This document shows, one piece after another, positions 35,601 to 47,100 of a DNA stretch of 64,000 nt (position 1 is the first letter of the stretch; each line of letters starts with the position of its first letter). Source of the DNA: Laguncularia racemosa (Eukaryota; Streptophyta; Magnoliopsida; Myrtales; Combretaceae). Made by a program: the position numbers and the translations under genes. The notes beneath the pieces are model-generated. The model worked only from the letters and a program-made list of their open reading frames with translations, ran no database searches and had not been told where the DNA came from. The stretch spans positions 248,001 to 312,000 of the forward strand of contig JBBMOL010000378.1 of the NCBI GenBank assembly GCA_037954665.1. The letters are read 5' to 3'.

Positions 35601-36660
35601 AACTAATGTCCTTATCTGTCAACTTTCCCTTCTTCCGCCTAACATACACTTGAGTTATGTTAGGTCTATCAATATCTTACCCTCAACCTTTCCGTAGAGG
35701 TTTGAGGTCCAGTTGGAGTTAAGAATCTTCAGGCCATACAATTGCAGTGCTTGATCTGGTAAGCTAAGCCCTGGTACTACTACTGCCCCTTCAACAAAGG
35801 AAAGACATTATTGACTTTGTTGGTTGATCTTAACCCTTTGGGAACTGGATTGAGGAATCGGCACTTTCTGCCATGTGTTTTCTCTCTAGATACCATACCC
35901 AAGTATGATATTAATGTGAGGAGAGTGGCATTTTTACTAATGTTCTGGAATCCTGTTGTGAAATCAGGCAATTTTGGAACTGGCATTTTCTTTGTTCTCC
36001 AAAAGGCTAGATATCCATCTCTTTTCAAGTAATTAAATTTTGCGAGTGTAAATCGTTATGATGAAAGGATGGACTTCAACAGCATGGTAATCAGATGATA
36101 CTATTTTTGTGCTTATCCCATTTTTTATTTGCTTCAGTGGATTTGTCCCTTTTTGTGGCCAATAAAATGAAGTAGAATTTAAATCTGTGTTCTTCTGAAA
36201 TCTCATTTTAAGAAAGCCAAAAGTAATGTGGTTATATATGCAGCTTCCTCCAATGAGATAAGTGAACTTCTCAAGCATGATGGACTTCGGAAAATTATGT
36301 GCAGAATTGATTCATCTTCAGATCCTGAAAATGTGAGTACCTTTTCCAGTTTTCTTCATTATATTTGGCTATTGTTACTTGATGGAACTTTACTGAAAGC
36401 TTTCTTCAAATATAGGAATTTGATAGAGCATTGGAGGATGATGCTTTTAGGTTATTTTCCGACAAGGTATTGTGTTTCATTCTATATTCACTAACATAGG
36501 CTTGTACATGTTTTTTTTGGGTAAGGTAGGCTTGTACGTGTTATTCCAAAGATTTTTGTAAAAGTCGCATCCTGTGCTTAAAATTCTGATTATATTGTCT
36601 TTTCTTTGCCTACATGATTCTCAGATCTTAACCATCATAAGCGAGGACACTCGATCTTGA
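29684..36660 (+). CDS. ZNHIT3: HIT-type zinc-finger protein, ZNHIT3-like (7 exons, 136 aa)
   Basis: Seven exons with GT-AG introns join in frame: 29684-29757, 29853-29884, 30662-30703, 32444-32530, 36244-36332, 36416-36466 and 36625-36660 (411 nt with the TGA). Residues 6-33 form a zf-HIT domain: C6 and C9 (CHVC), C18 and C21 (CPTC), C26, then C30 (CSLGC), H34 and C38, eight zinc ligands. The C-terminus is short and acidic (SEVLQQIKLESL, then ISELLKHDGLRKIM and EFDRALEDDAFRLF), as in eukaryotic ZNHIT3, which acts in the nucleus with NUFIP1 in box C/D snoRNP assembly; human ZNHIT3 is about 155 residues. The start has a good context (AAGCAAATGG) and nothing usable lies upstream in frame. Intron 4 (3.7 kb) carries a retrotransposon insertion on the other strand. 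All exons are intact, so the gene is probably active. Confidence 0.9.
32531..33326 (+). other. Intron 4 of the ZNHIT3-type gene, 5' part
   Basis: No host exon is recognised here. The last 200 bases, read on the minus strand, give a frame containing VSSITGEPGRTGLIDLG that resembles coding sequence, and it continues the frame-like sequence beyond the retrotransposon at 35677. I do not recognise it. Confidence 0.4.
33605..34015 (-). pseudogene. Fused protease-chromodomain remnant
   Basis: The frame starts with the retropepsin N-terminal part, including the active-site LIDSGALHNFIS (about residues 24-35), and after GNGTMIRGEEIYR passes directly into VEVLIHWQGLSSSEATWEPF, the chromodomain that normally ends the integrase of chromoviruses. 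Everything between (rest of protease, RT, RNase H, integrase core) is missing. The frame is open across the junction, so the deletion happened to keep it. Confidence 0.85.
34027..35295 (-). pseudogene. Gag of the intronic chromovirus
   Basis: From MAAKKADNR at 35295 the frame encodes a coiled-coil N-terminus, a capsid region (EMPVFAREDPDGWIYRVERFF near 34850), a Lys/Arg-rich linker and a zinc knuckle CFRCDEKFSPRHRCKK (near 34170), all typical of plant chromovirus Gag. Two in-frame stops (34717-34719 and near 34605) split it. The stop at 34027 is followed by the protease segment in another frame. Confidence 0.85.
35677..36243. other. Intron 4, 3' part, with an unassigned open frame (35780-36028, minus)
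   Basis: A minus-strand frame of 82 codons (with KMPVPKLPDFTTGFQNISK and FLNPVPKGLRS) looks more protein-like than random AT-rich DNA, and similar sequence lies on the other side of the inserted element. It may be an older transposon or pseudogene into which the chromovirus jumped. I do not recognise a family. Confidence 0.3.
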
Positions 36661-37481
36661 GACATAGGGAAGAATCAGCCTATGTCCATAAAGCCTGTGA
36701 TAGGATATATATAGTTTCACTTTTGATCCATGCCGAGATTTTTATATTGCTGCACCTTGATGCTTGAGTCTGGTCAAAGAGTATGGTGGGCAGACATCGA
36801 ACCAAAAAGGAGCTCAACAATGCTTAGCGCTTGTAATAGTTTGGTTATGCAATGACTTGACTTGACAAGAAAATAAGTTTTGATTGTTATTGTACTGTCA
36901 ATGGGTTCACTATTCGGACTTTGAGAAATGATAGCTGGCTAATCTGTACAACGTCATCGAGCAAAAAGCTCTAGTTTTGTACCTTGTATTGTGGATGTGG
37001 GAGGTAGAACATGTTCATGCTCACTATGCTCTCATATGAAGGAAAGATCCGCTTGGAAAAAATTCAAAGGGCATCTTCGACTCTCAAAAATTCATATTTT
37101 CTTTCTTTTGCTGTTTCTTTGAACTTAAAAACGGAAGTTTCTAATTGTCACTGGTGGTTCTTGTGTTCAATTATTTTTGTTGCTGTTAAATGTATTATGA
37201 GGATAATTTATTTATTTACGATCTATAGCGGTGAGGCTGACCTTGGAAGGCAGCTGTCAGTCACCGGTTGTGGCAATGCGCAGCATCCAAAATAGTCATC
37301 GCAGTTAGTCACTGTTGAATGATAAAATTGCACATGCTCATTAAAATGGATTTGACGGTACAAATCGTGGGAGTGGGACATGGTTGTTGGAAAAGGACAT
37401 GGTTGGTTGAAGAGTCAAGAAATATTGTATTTTAAAATGAAGATGGCTCTTAAGAGTCAAGAGTTAAGAAGATCATTAAAG
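36661..37481 (+). other. 3' untranslated and flanking region of the ZNHIT3-type gene
   Basis: No further exon is seen. I cannot fix a polyadenylation site. Open frames here are short. Confidence 0.45.
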
Positions 37482-37486
37482 CCCAG

Positions 37487-37728
37487 TGTTGAACATTTTT
37501 CAAAGTTAGTATGTAGATAAATAAGGAAAGCATATGGCCAATTGATAGCTATATAATCTTGATATTTATAGCATAAGAATTAAATTGTATGAGATGTAAT
37601 TTGATATATTTTTATTCTTAATTTAGTCTTAGATTAAGGAAAGATAGGCTGTATACTAGTATATATGTACAATATTTGTATCACTTTCTGTTCAAGAGAA
37701 AATAAAACTAGAATTCCAAATCTTTTCA
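37487..37728 (+). repeat. 5' LTR of the Copia element
   Basis: 242 bp, TG...CA ends; pairs with 42512-42758. Confidence 0.95.
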
Positions 37729-38033
37729 TTGTATCAGAGCCTTCCTCTTTCTAATTTTTTCTCTCTCTTCTTCTCTGTCGTGACCCTCTTTCTGCCTGAC
37801 GTGTTTCTCTCATTCCGACCAGTTGGTTTTTTTGCCGTGATCCGTTCTAATCGTGCTTTTGTCGAAACTATTCACGTATCTGACGTGATTCTGTCATTCC
37901 CTTCTCAACCATAGCTAGGGATCCGACAGCTTAAGCCATTCCACATTCACACTCTAGTATCACGACATTCTCCTTCAACCAACTGGTCAGTCCTCCATCT
38001 CTTGGAAATTACTAAATCTGCCTTCACCAAGAA

Positions 38034-39041
38034 ATGATGAATGAGAGAGACTCTTCCTCATCCGAAGTCATGTCACTCCCAACCCCTATTAAAACCAGCC
38101 ATGGAGGAACTGAAAGTGCATCTCTTCTCATCACTGGACACAAACTCAGTGGTCATAACTTTCTCCAGTGGTCCCAATCTGTGATGATGTTCATCTGTGG
38201 AAGAGGAAAAGATGAATATCTCACTAGAGAAGGTGTCATTCCAGAGAAAAATGATCCACAATTCAAGACATGGAACATTAAGAATCACTTAGTGATGTCT
38301 TGGTTGATAAACTCCATGAATAATGAGATAGGTGAGAATTTTCTCCTATATAAGATAGCAAAGGAAATGTGGGATGCAGTTAGGGAAACACATTCCAGTT
38401 CTGAAAACACCTTAGAACTTTTTGAGGTTGAAGCCAAGCTACATGATCTTTGACAAGGAGATCTTACTGTTACTCAATATTTCAATACCCTTACTCGTTA
38501 TTGGCAACATCTTGACTTGTTTGAAGTCCACACGTGGAAGTGCCTCGAAGACACAGCTTTATACAAGAAGATTGTAGAACAAAAACGAACCTTCAAATTT
38601 CTTCTTGGTCTCAACAAAAATCTGGATGAAGTTCGAGGCAGAGCTATGGGAACCAAGCTTCTTCCTAGCATCTGAGAAGCCTTTTCTGAAGTTCGACATG
38701 AAGAAAGCAAAAGGAAGGTTATGATGGGATCACAAAATTCCACTCTAACCTTTGAAGGTTCTGCCCTTGCAACACGAGGACCACCACCGAACAACAATGA
38801 CAACCGGCAAAGGAAAGGGAGACCTTGGTGTGATCACTGTCGTAAACCTGGTCATCTTAGGGAAACCTATTGGAAAATCTATGGGAAACTGGCTTATTGG
38901 AAGGCATCACGAGCAACCAATGCTAACATTGCAGCATCTTTAGATGACAACACAACTTCAACCTCAAACGGGTTAAGTCCCTTCACTAAAGAGCAATTGG
39001 AAGTTCTGCAGAAACTATTCAGTCAAAACACGATCTCGTAG
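38034..39041 (+). pseudogene. Copia gag with two in-frame stops
   Basis: From the ATG at 38034 the frame has the Copia gag N-terminal segment (LITGHKLSGHNFLQWSQSV, about residues 32-50), the UBN2-type capsid region (MSWLINSMNNEI, EMWDAVRETHSS) and a zinc knuckle WCDHCRKPGHLRETYWK in which the last Cys is Tyr. Stops at 38451-38453 (TGA) and near 38674 break the frame. The protease that follows is in a different frame. Confidence 0.88.
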
Positions 39042-39106
39042 CCTCAATCCAACACTTCTGGGTCTAGAACCAGCTTGTTAGCACATCAAGGTAATTCCTC
39101 ATTGTT

Positions 39107-42100
39107 ATGGTTGACAAATGGCACACAAAACCGTGGATTGTTGATTCTGAAGCTTCAAATCACATGACAGGAGATGCAACATTTTACAAGTACAGTCCAT
39201 CCAATAGCAACTCCACAGTCCGAATAGCTGATGGTTCATTATCAAAATTTGAGGGAATTGGTTTAGTCAAGATTAATAAGAATCTGACTTTAAATTATAT
39301 TCTCCATGTTCCTAGTTTGGACTGTAATTTACTTTCCATTAGTAAATTGACTCGTGATCTAAATTGTATAACTAAGTTTTTCCCAAACTTATGTGAGTTT
39401 CAGGAATTGGATTCGAGGAAGACGATTGGTAGTGCTGAGATGTGTTCGGGACTTTATCTCCTCAAGGACCATTCTCCTCAAAATACACAAACTCAACCCG
39501 TAAGTGGCACTCCTGTTACAAGTCAATCTATTTTCAATTCCTATGTCAATAAAGATAGTGAAATTATGCTGTGTCACTATCGTTTTAGGCATCCTAATTT
39601 TGTGTATTTAGAAAAGCTTTTCCCTTCAATTTTTATCAATAAAAATCCAATACATTTTCAATGTGAAATTTGTCAATACTCCAAACACACTCGTAATACT
39701 TATCTTAGTTGTTTGTACAAACCATCTCGTCCATTTGCCATGATTCATAAAGATGTATGGGGTCCCTCAAGGGTGAAAAATATAACAGGAACTCGTTGGT
39801 TTGTATCATTTGTTGATGATCACACTAGGTTGACTTAGATATTCCTCATGAAAGAAAAATTAGAAATATGTCAACTTTTCAAAAATTTCAACTCTATGAT
39901 ACAAACTCAATTCCAGACCAAGATTCAAGTCTTTAAAACGGATAATGCCAAAGAGTACTTCAAATCCATTCTAGGTTCTTATCTCCTAGAATAAGGCATA
40001 GTTCACATAAGTTTCTGTGTTGATACTCCCCAACAAAACGGGGTAGCAGAAAGAAAACACGGACATTTACTTGAGGTGGCTCGATCTCTCATGTTTTCCA
40101 CACATGTTCCAAAATTCTTCTAGGGAGAAGCCGTCCTTACATCCGCATATCTCATCAATAGAATGCCTTCCAGAGTTCTTAAATTTCAAACTCCCCATCA
40201 AGTCCTCCTTCAACACTTCCCACAGACCAAAATCATCACATCACTAGAACCAAAAGTGTTTAGGTGCTCAGCATTTGTTCATATACAGCCACAAAACCGC
40301 AGCAAGTTGGATCCAAAATCCATCAAGTGTATTTTTCTTAGGTATTCCTCAAAACAAAAAGGCTATAAATGTTATTCTCCCAACACCCGCAAATTCTACA
40401 ACTCAATGGATGTGACATTCTTTGAACATCAAGCATACTACCCCAAAACTGAAATTCAAGGGGAGAACTTGAGGGAACATCGGCTTTGGGAACTTGATCC
40501 CAGTCATTCAATCCAACCTCTTGATCCTCCATCACTGCAGCCCTCTATCGAGTCGTTTCAACCTGATCTAGTCACTCATCCTCTCACCTTTGATACACTA
40601 GCAGAAAGTCCACCACCACAAACTCTAGTGTCATCTGTTCCCAACCAACTCAAATCACCACAAACCATGGATAAAGAACTTCGTGTCTATGTTAAGAGGA
40701 AGAGGCCTATTACTAGAATGGAACTCTCAACACCTCTCACACTTGTCCAAGAGCTTGAACCAAGTCCAAAGCCGACTCAAACTTACTCAGATAAGGGAAA
40801 GTCCACTTCTGGGATTGAAAGTATCACTGACAACTGTGATATGCCAATTGCTCTGAGAAAGGGTGTAAGAACTTGTACACAACATCCTATTCAAAAGTTT
40901 GTCTCATATGGTAAATTATCTACTTCTTATCAGGCATTTTTTTCGACTCTTGACAAAGTACAGGTACCTAACTCCATTCAGGAAGCCTTAACAAATTCAG
41001 AATGGAAAAAGGCAATCAATGAAGAGATCGGGGCTTTGGAGAAGAATGGCACATGGGTGATCACAAAACTTCCTCCGGGAAAAAGGGTTGTGGGTTGTAA
41101 GTGGATCTTTACTGTTAAACATCAAGCTGATGGCAGTATTGAGAGATTAAAGGCACGTCTTGTTGCTAAGGGTTTTACTTAGTCTTATGGAATTGATTAC
41201 CAAGAAACATTCGCTCCGGTAGCCAAATTCAATACTGTCAGAATTCTTCTCTCTCTTGCAGCAAACCTAGACTGGCCATTACACCAACTGGACGTAAAGA
41301 ATGCTTTTCTAAATGGTGATCTGGAAGACGAAGTTTACATGGAAATACCCCCGGGGTTGGAAACTTCATCCAACAGCAACCAAGTGTGCAAACTTAGAAA
41401 ATCTCTATATGGGCTCAAGCAATCTCCTCGTGCTTGGTTTGACATATTTGCAAAAACAATTACGAAGCATGGATACACCCAATGTCAAGCCGATCACACT
41501 CTATTTGTAAAATTCTCTCCAGAAAAGAAAATAGGCATACTAATTGTGTATGTGGATGATATCGTTCTGACAGGTGACTATGAAGAAGAACTACTGAGAT
41601 TGAAGGGACTCCTAGCCAAGGAATTTGAAATCAAAGAACTTGGTGATCTTAAATACTTTATGGGAATGGAAATAGCATGGTCCAAGAAAGGAATATTTGT
41701 CTCTCAACATAAGTATGTCTTAGACTTACTAAAGGAGACAGGCATGCTTTGATGTAAACCTGCTAACACTCAAATGGATCCAACCAGGAAGCTAGGAGCT
41801 GAGAAAGACAATACACCAGTCGATAGGGGGAGATATTAGAGACTTGTGGGACGTCTAATCACCTCTCACATGCATGACCGGACATTGGTTTTTTTGTTAG
41901 TGTTGTGAGTTAGTTCATGCACAACCCAACAGAAGAACATATGGGAGCAGTAAACATGATTTTGAGATATCTCAAGATGACACCAGGAAGAGGCTTGTTA
42001 TACAAGAAGGATAAAAGCCGTGAAGTTGAAATCTTCTCAGATGCAGACTGGGCAGGAGATATTTCAGACAAAAGATCTACATCAGGATACTGTTCCTATG

Positions 42101-42504
42101 TTTGGCGAAACCTTGTGACTTGGAGAAGCAAGAAGTAATCTGTAGTCTCAAGAAGCAGTGCAGAAGCTGAATTTAGAGCACTTGCTCTTGGTATCTGTGA
42201 GGGCATATGGAATCAGAGACTTCTTAGTGAACTCAAAGTACAAAGTGAAAGGTCTATGAAGCTGTTTTGTGATAACCAAGCTATCATTAGTATTGCAAAG
42301 AATCCAGTGCACCATGACAGGACAAAGCACATCGAAATTGATCGGCACTTCATCTCAGAAAAGATTGAGAAAGGAATTATACAACTAATGTATACTCCTA
42401 CAAAGTCTCAAGCAGCAGATATTCTCACCAAAGCTCTTCCAAAGACTAACTTTGAAGAATTGAGTCATAAGCTGTGTTTGTACAACATTTACAACTCAGC
42501 TTGA
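39107..42504 (+). pseudogene. Copia pol: protease, integrase, RT, RNase H with stops and a frameshift
   Basis: Protease has WIVDSEASNHMTG where the catalytic DSG reads DSE. The pre-integrase zinc region (CHYRFRHPN, CEICQYSK) and integrase acidic residues (FVDDHTR near 39820, KTDNAKEYF near 39935, GVAERKH near 40045) follow. RT has LDVKNAFLNGDL and the intact catalytic YVDDIVLTGD (near 41550). RNase H has DADWAGD, SRSSAEAEFRAL and TKHIEIDRHFI. Stops occur near 39836, 39992, 40122, 41180, 41750, 41836 and 42136, and the frame shifts near 41865. Several stops match a CAG/CAA to TAG/TAA or TGG to TAG change. Dead copy. Confidence 0.9.
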
Positions 42505-42511
42505 GGGGGAG

Positions 42512-42758
42512 TGTTGAAAATCTTCCAAAATTAGTATGTCGATAAATAAGAAAAGCATATGGCTAATTGACAGCCATATAGTCTTGATATTTGTAGCATA
42601 AGAATCAAATCTTATGGGATGTAATTTGATATATTTTTATTCTTAATTTAGTCCTCTTATATTAAGGAAAGATAGGCTGTATACTAGTATATTAATATAC
42701 AATACTTGTACCACTTTCTGTTCAAGAGAAAATAAAACTAGAATTCCAAATCTCTTCA
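42512..42758 (+). repeat. 3' LTR of the Copia element
   Basis: 247 bp; it differs from the 5' LTR by roughly 20 substitutions and small indels. Confidence 0.95.
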
Positions 42759-42763
42759 CCCAG

Positions 42764-44182
42764 TAAATAAAAAAAGTGTGGGTAAATTTTGTATTTTAGT
42801 CCGGTGTCCTCATACTTAAATTACTAAATTCATAGGTCAAATGCATGAGAAGTTCCTAAATATTTTCGGGTTGTGTAATATAATCTCAAATTTCGGTAAT
42901 ATGATATTCAATGCTTAATCTGTTCATTTGATTATATCAGATACTAGGCTTCTTGAATCGTGATAGGCCACCTATATAAATCCCGACCATTAGTAGTTTA
43001 ATACAATTATTCTCCACCATCACCTATATATATATTTTTGTCCTTTCTGACGCATAACATGTGTATGTATGGTAGAAATGCCCCGACAGGATGGTCCTAA
43101 TGTTAGAGAAATGCAAGGTCCAAAATCTCTCTTTGTGTGCTATCTATGGACACCGTCCAGTGCCCACCATTACAAAAAGGGAAAGGGACGTCAAAATTGT
43201 TTTGTCGGTGGAGACAAAATTCATGTGGCTAATGTTATAATGGAACTAAGAGCAAGTTTCAACCTCTCTTATATTGATTGTCGTATTAAGCCTGAGGCAG
43301 AGGATATCCAATTTGGTTTATATCTCCATTTATACTACCCGTCTTTTTTTTTTTAACCATATGACATCATAAAATTGATAGAAGCACAAGCAGGAATAAT
43401 ATCGGCCGAATACAGAAACATATTGGTTGACACAAAACTTAAATATTCATGCAAAATTTGGAGAAGCCATCCATATATATTTTATATTTACACGAGCTCA
43501 GAATAATTGTCAAGAAAAATATCTCAGAACTAAAAAAGGTCTCATAGCGAAGAAGATGCCATTGACTCAATAAGCTCTCTTATTAAGGTCGTCCTTGCTA
43601 TCGATTTAATGAGTTGCTACCGTCTGCCGGCTCCAGCTAATGTACATAAAACGCCAGACTCCTTTCAACAAAATGTTGCGCTTGGGTCGATTGCAGTATC
43701 CGCCATAAAAAGACTCTAGCTTCCATGAAAGGACAGGAAAGCTGTTGTATGCTATGCAAAAAGCTCTACACGAATTGACTATTTTTGCGCTATTAACTTT
43801 CTATCACTGTAATCAAAATACAGCAAAACATTATCAGCTAACAAAATTGCTAAGTATCCAGAGAATAAGGTGCACACGCACCCTCCTTTATTTCCCTCAA
43901 TAAGCCTTTCGTATCTTAATGCCTTCACGAGTCAAAACTTGTGAAAATCAAGGAATAGCAGCTGGCCGGATACAGATAGTGGATATTGTAATTGCATCTC
44001 CTCCTCCTCCTCCTCCTTCTTCTTCCTTCTTTTTTTTTTTTGGGATAAATTGCATCTCCTTCTTTACGTGTGTAATAATTACATGTTAGTCGTGCGTGTT
44101 TTATTGAGCCAGGACAGCCCCTCTCAGATGTTCTATCTTACACTACAAAACTTAGCAAGGCAAGAGCCTCTTTCATGGTATG
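42764..44182 (-). other. 3' region of the PIF1-type gene and gap to the Copia element
   Basis: The part nearest 44182 is 3' untranslated sequence of the PIF1-type gene; it includes a (GAG)n-like run on the minus strand (CTCCTC... at 43998-44030). The end of the transcript is not visible. A plus-strand frame at 43069-43356 is not recognised and is probably not a gene. Confidence 0.5.
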
Positions 44183-47100
44183 TCAACCTGTAAAATACAG
44201 GCTTCAGTAGTTAGACATGCTATTTTGTGAAAACCCCGACAAAGTCAAAATGAAAGTAATAACAAATGGTACATAAATGAGTTAATGAACGGCAATTCTT
44301 AGCAGGAAACATACTACTGGAACTACTTCTCTTAATGACCTTGAGATCATACTCAAAATAGATGTCATGCCCTAAATGGGTCGATAAAGGTGGTGGGGAA
44401 AAAAAAAATTAAAACTTCAATTTTCTGATGCAATCTACGATGGTTAAAAAAAGGAAAAAAAAATTGGAAATTTCATTTTCTTAGATCCTCGCAGACCGCT
44501 GTCAGTAGCATAGGTCCTAGTAATTCCTTTCTTGTAAGGTCCAATTTTTTTGCCAGATTTCTATTAAATTATTGAAAAAAGGGAGAGATGTAAGTCCTGA
44601 CCAATTTATCAAGATCATATTTTAGTTTCTTAGGTCCTTGCAGAAAGAAGGGGTTGGACGAAGAAAGTAATAATGAATTCAACTACCAGACCTTCCATAC
44701 ACGAAGAGTCGCTAGGTCTACAAAATCAGGGGACCTTCATGTCTATTGAAAGTATATAACCAACTATTCAAAAGGAGGAATCTATTTTGATAAATAAATA
44801 AATAAACAAATAAAAAGAAGAAAGAAGGAAAAGAAGTGAAAAGAAAAAAGCTACATACCAGGCTGACGCTTTTCAACATCTTCAGCTCCTTTGGTGGTAC
44901 TAAGCTTGCTGGTATCTGGCTGGACTATTTGTTGCTGACAGAAATTATTAAGAAAAAAAGAAAACCACATTTATTTAGAGCTACAATTCGTGATGAGATA
45001 TCAAAGAACCATCAGCTTAATCAGTAGAAGCTAACATGCTTTTGATTATGATCTTGTCTTTGGATTAGATCATTCTTTTAGTCAACTACCCATAAGACAC
45101 TTTTTTTTTTAAGTTCAAAGTGGAGATATTGTCCAGACACATCAAGGATTGTTTTTGTAATTTGAAATAACAGAAGTGAATTCTAGCATTACGGTACTTA
45201 TCTCTTGTACTTGAGTGTGTGCCAAAGCTATGTAATAAAGGTTAGAACCCAGTTACCCAACCATACCTGCTGTGGTGGAAGCTGCATATTGTGCATGCTG
45301 AGATATTGTGTGAGTGTGTAAGGATCAACCAAGTTCGGGATCTTTGGCTGGCTTGGGTTTTGTACTACAGGGGAGTTCCGCATTAGCTCAGACTGAACGT
45401 TTGGTGAAACTCTTGATGGATCAGGTGCCAGAACATGCGCCATACGAAAGGCTGGCATAGGGAACCTCAGGCCCATATTAGCTCCAGCAGCAGTTGCCGG
45501 TATCTGGGTTCCAGCCAACACACCAGGAAATGGCATCATTGGGTGGTTCATGCCCATTTCCATTCCCATTCCCATGCCCATGCCCATGCCAATTCCCATC
45601 CTCATGTTTGGCATATATTGCTGAACTCCAGGAAACATCATAGGGACCATGCTGCATCCCATGGACATCATCTACATAAACAAACTGGTTCTATCAGTAT
45701 TGGCTGACAAAGTAATTCATAATCAAGAATGTTGTAATAAATGTTTATATAGACATACATATCCTTTTCAGATTTTCAAATTTCGATGAGAAAGATACGG
45801 AAGTAAGAAAAAATTCCTGTGAAGATTCAAAGTTAGGCGCCTTTGAAGGAATTTAATCATGCCACCTAAGTTAGTTGTATGTAGCTGATTAAATTACTTT
45901 TTACCAAAGAGACAAGTCTCAGCAAGGTTATGTTGAACCATGAACAAAGAAAGCATGAGATAAAAGCATATTGATTCTATCCATGGTTGAATGGTTAAAG
46001 TGCCCAACCCATAATTGGCAAAAACATAAAATATAGGTTTGTATAAGATAATATGATAATACTGAGCCAGGTTGTAGAACCATACTCTTCTCCAAATGAG
46101 CAAAAAGAAAAGACAAATTGGTTGTCTTGAAGCTGCTCATAAATGTTATTAAAAGAAAAAAAAAAAAAGCAGATTTGGTATATCACCTTTATCCCTATTT
46201 TTGTAAAAGTGTTAAGTTTAACTCCATAACCTATTAATCTAAAATCTGATTTATAGTAGGCATAGTGTGGTTTTCACATTTATTACTTAAAAACCCCTTA
46301 CATGTGGGTTTGGACTTTGACTGAATCTTACCAAGTAGATTTCTTAATTAAATAGAGGTGAAACAGTTAAGAGTTTGAGCTCTTGACATACTGCATCTGG
46401 TATCATGTTGATTTTAAATCCATAATGGATGAATCTAAAATACTTAAGTTTATAAATACTGTGTGGTTTTTATATTTATTACTTAACAACTTGAATATAA
46501 CTATGATTATGATTAGGTGTTATATACACCTAGCTTGCATAGTTGCACACCACTAGTAGTATAACATACTTTCAAGCAATGCAACCAATATTTCAATCTT
46601 CACACCAAGAAATCTACTGTCAAAATAATTTCAGTTGATTTGATCATTTAAGATTTATAACAATAATTGTACACCTAAGTCCACAAGGTACTATCCATGT
46701 CACACACTTTTATTGAAATCCATGTAACATACTCTTTATGTAAGCAAAATCCTAGTCACACTTTGAGTTCATGCCTTTAAGTTAAATAAGAATAATTCAA
46801 TCGTACTCCAAAATTATTAGAAGGATGGTGATAGATCAACATTCAATCAACAATTTTACTTTAATATAAAATATATGAAAAAGGCAGGCAAATAAGAAGA
46901 GCCAACGGAGAATACATTTTAGACAAGTGAACACCAATTTTAAATGGTAACAAGATGAATAAAAGACAAGTGAGATGAATATCAACCTGCACTTGTAACT
47001 GAAGTGACTTCAGGTATTCAATCGCCTCATCAAGCATCGAAGCTTTGTCAGCCTAAGTGCATAGGGATAGGAAAAGAGAGGTCAAAGTGAGGTTCCATTT

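Larger units (their letters stand above)
33332..35671 (-). mobile_element. Internally deleted Gypsy chromovirus (2340 bp) in intron 4, with 5-bp target duplication
   Basis: LTRs at 33332-33677 (346 bp) and 35325-35671 (347 bp) are direct repeats that both begin TGATAGGATCC and end TCTATCA, differing by about six substitutions and one indel (about 98 percent). ATATC flanks both sides (33327-33331, 35672-35676). On the minus strand the 5' LTR is followed by TTGGTACCAGAGC, one change from the Met-tRNA primer site (35311-35323), and the 3' LTR is preceded by a G-rich polypurine tract (33678-33692). Only gag and a protease-chromodomain fusion remain inside. It must have moved using another copy's polymerase. 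Confidence 0.93.
37487..42758 (+). mobile_element. Ty1/Copia retrotransposon, complete but inactivated (5272 bp)
   Basis: LTRs at 37487-37728 and 42512-42758 begin TGTTGAA and end TTCA and are about 90 percent alike by eye. CCCAG flanks both ends (37482-37486 and 42759-42763) as a 5-bp target duplication. The 5' LTR is followed at once by TTGTATCAGAGCC (primer-binding site, one or two changes from the Met-tRNA type). The polypurine tract TTGAGGGGGAG (42501-42511) precedes the 3' LTR. Domain order is gag, protease, integrase, RT, RNase H, as in Copia. Confidence 0.95.

Noticed and set aside
43069..43356. Open frame of 95 codons between the Copia element and the PIF1-type gene
   Set aside because: No recognised motif, no splice partners, and it ends in a T-rich tract.
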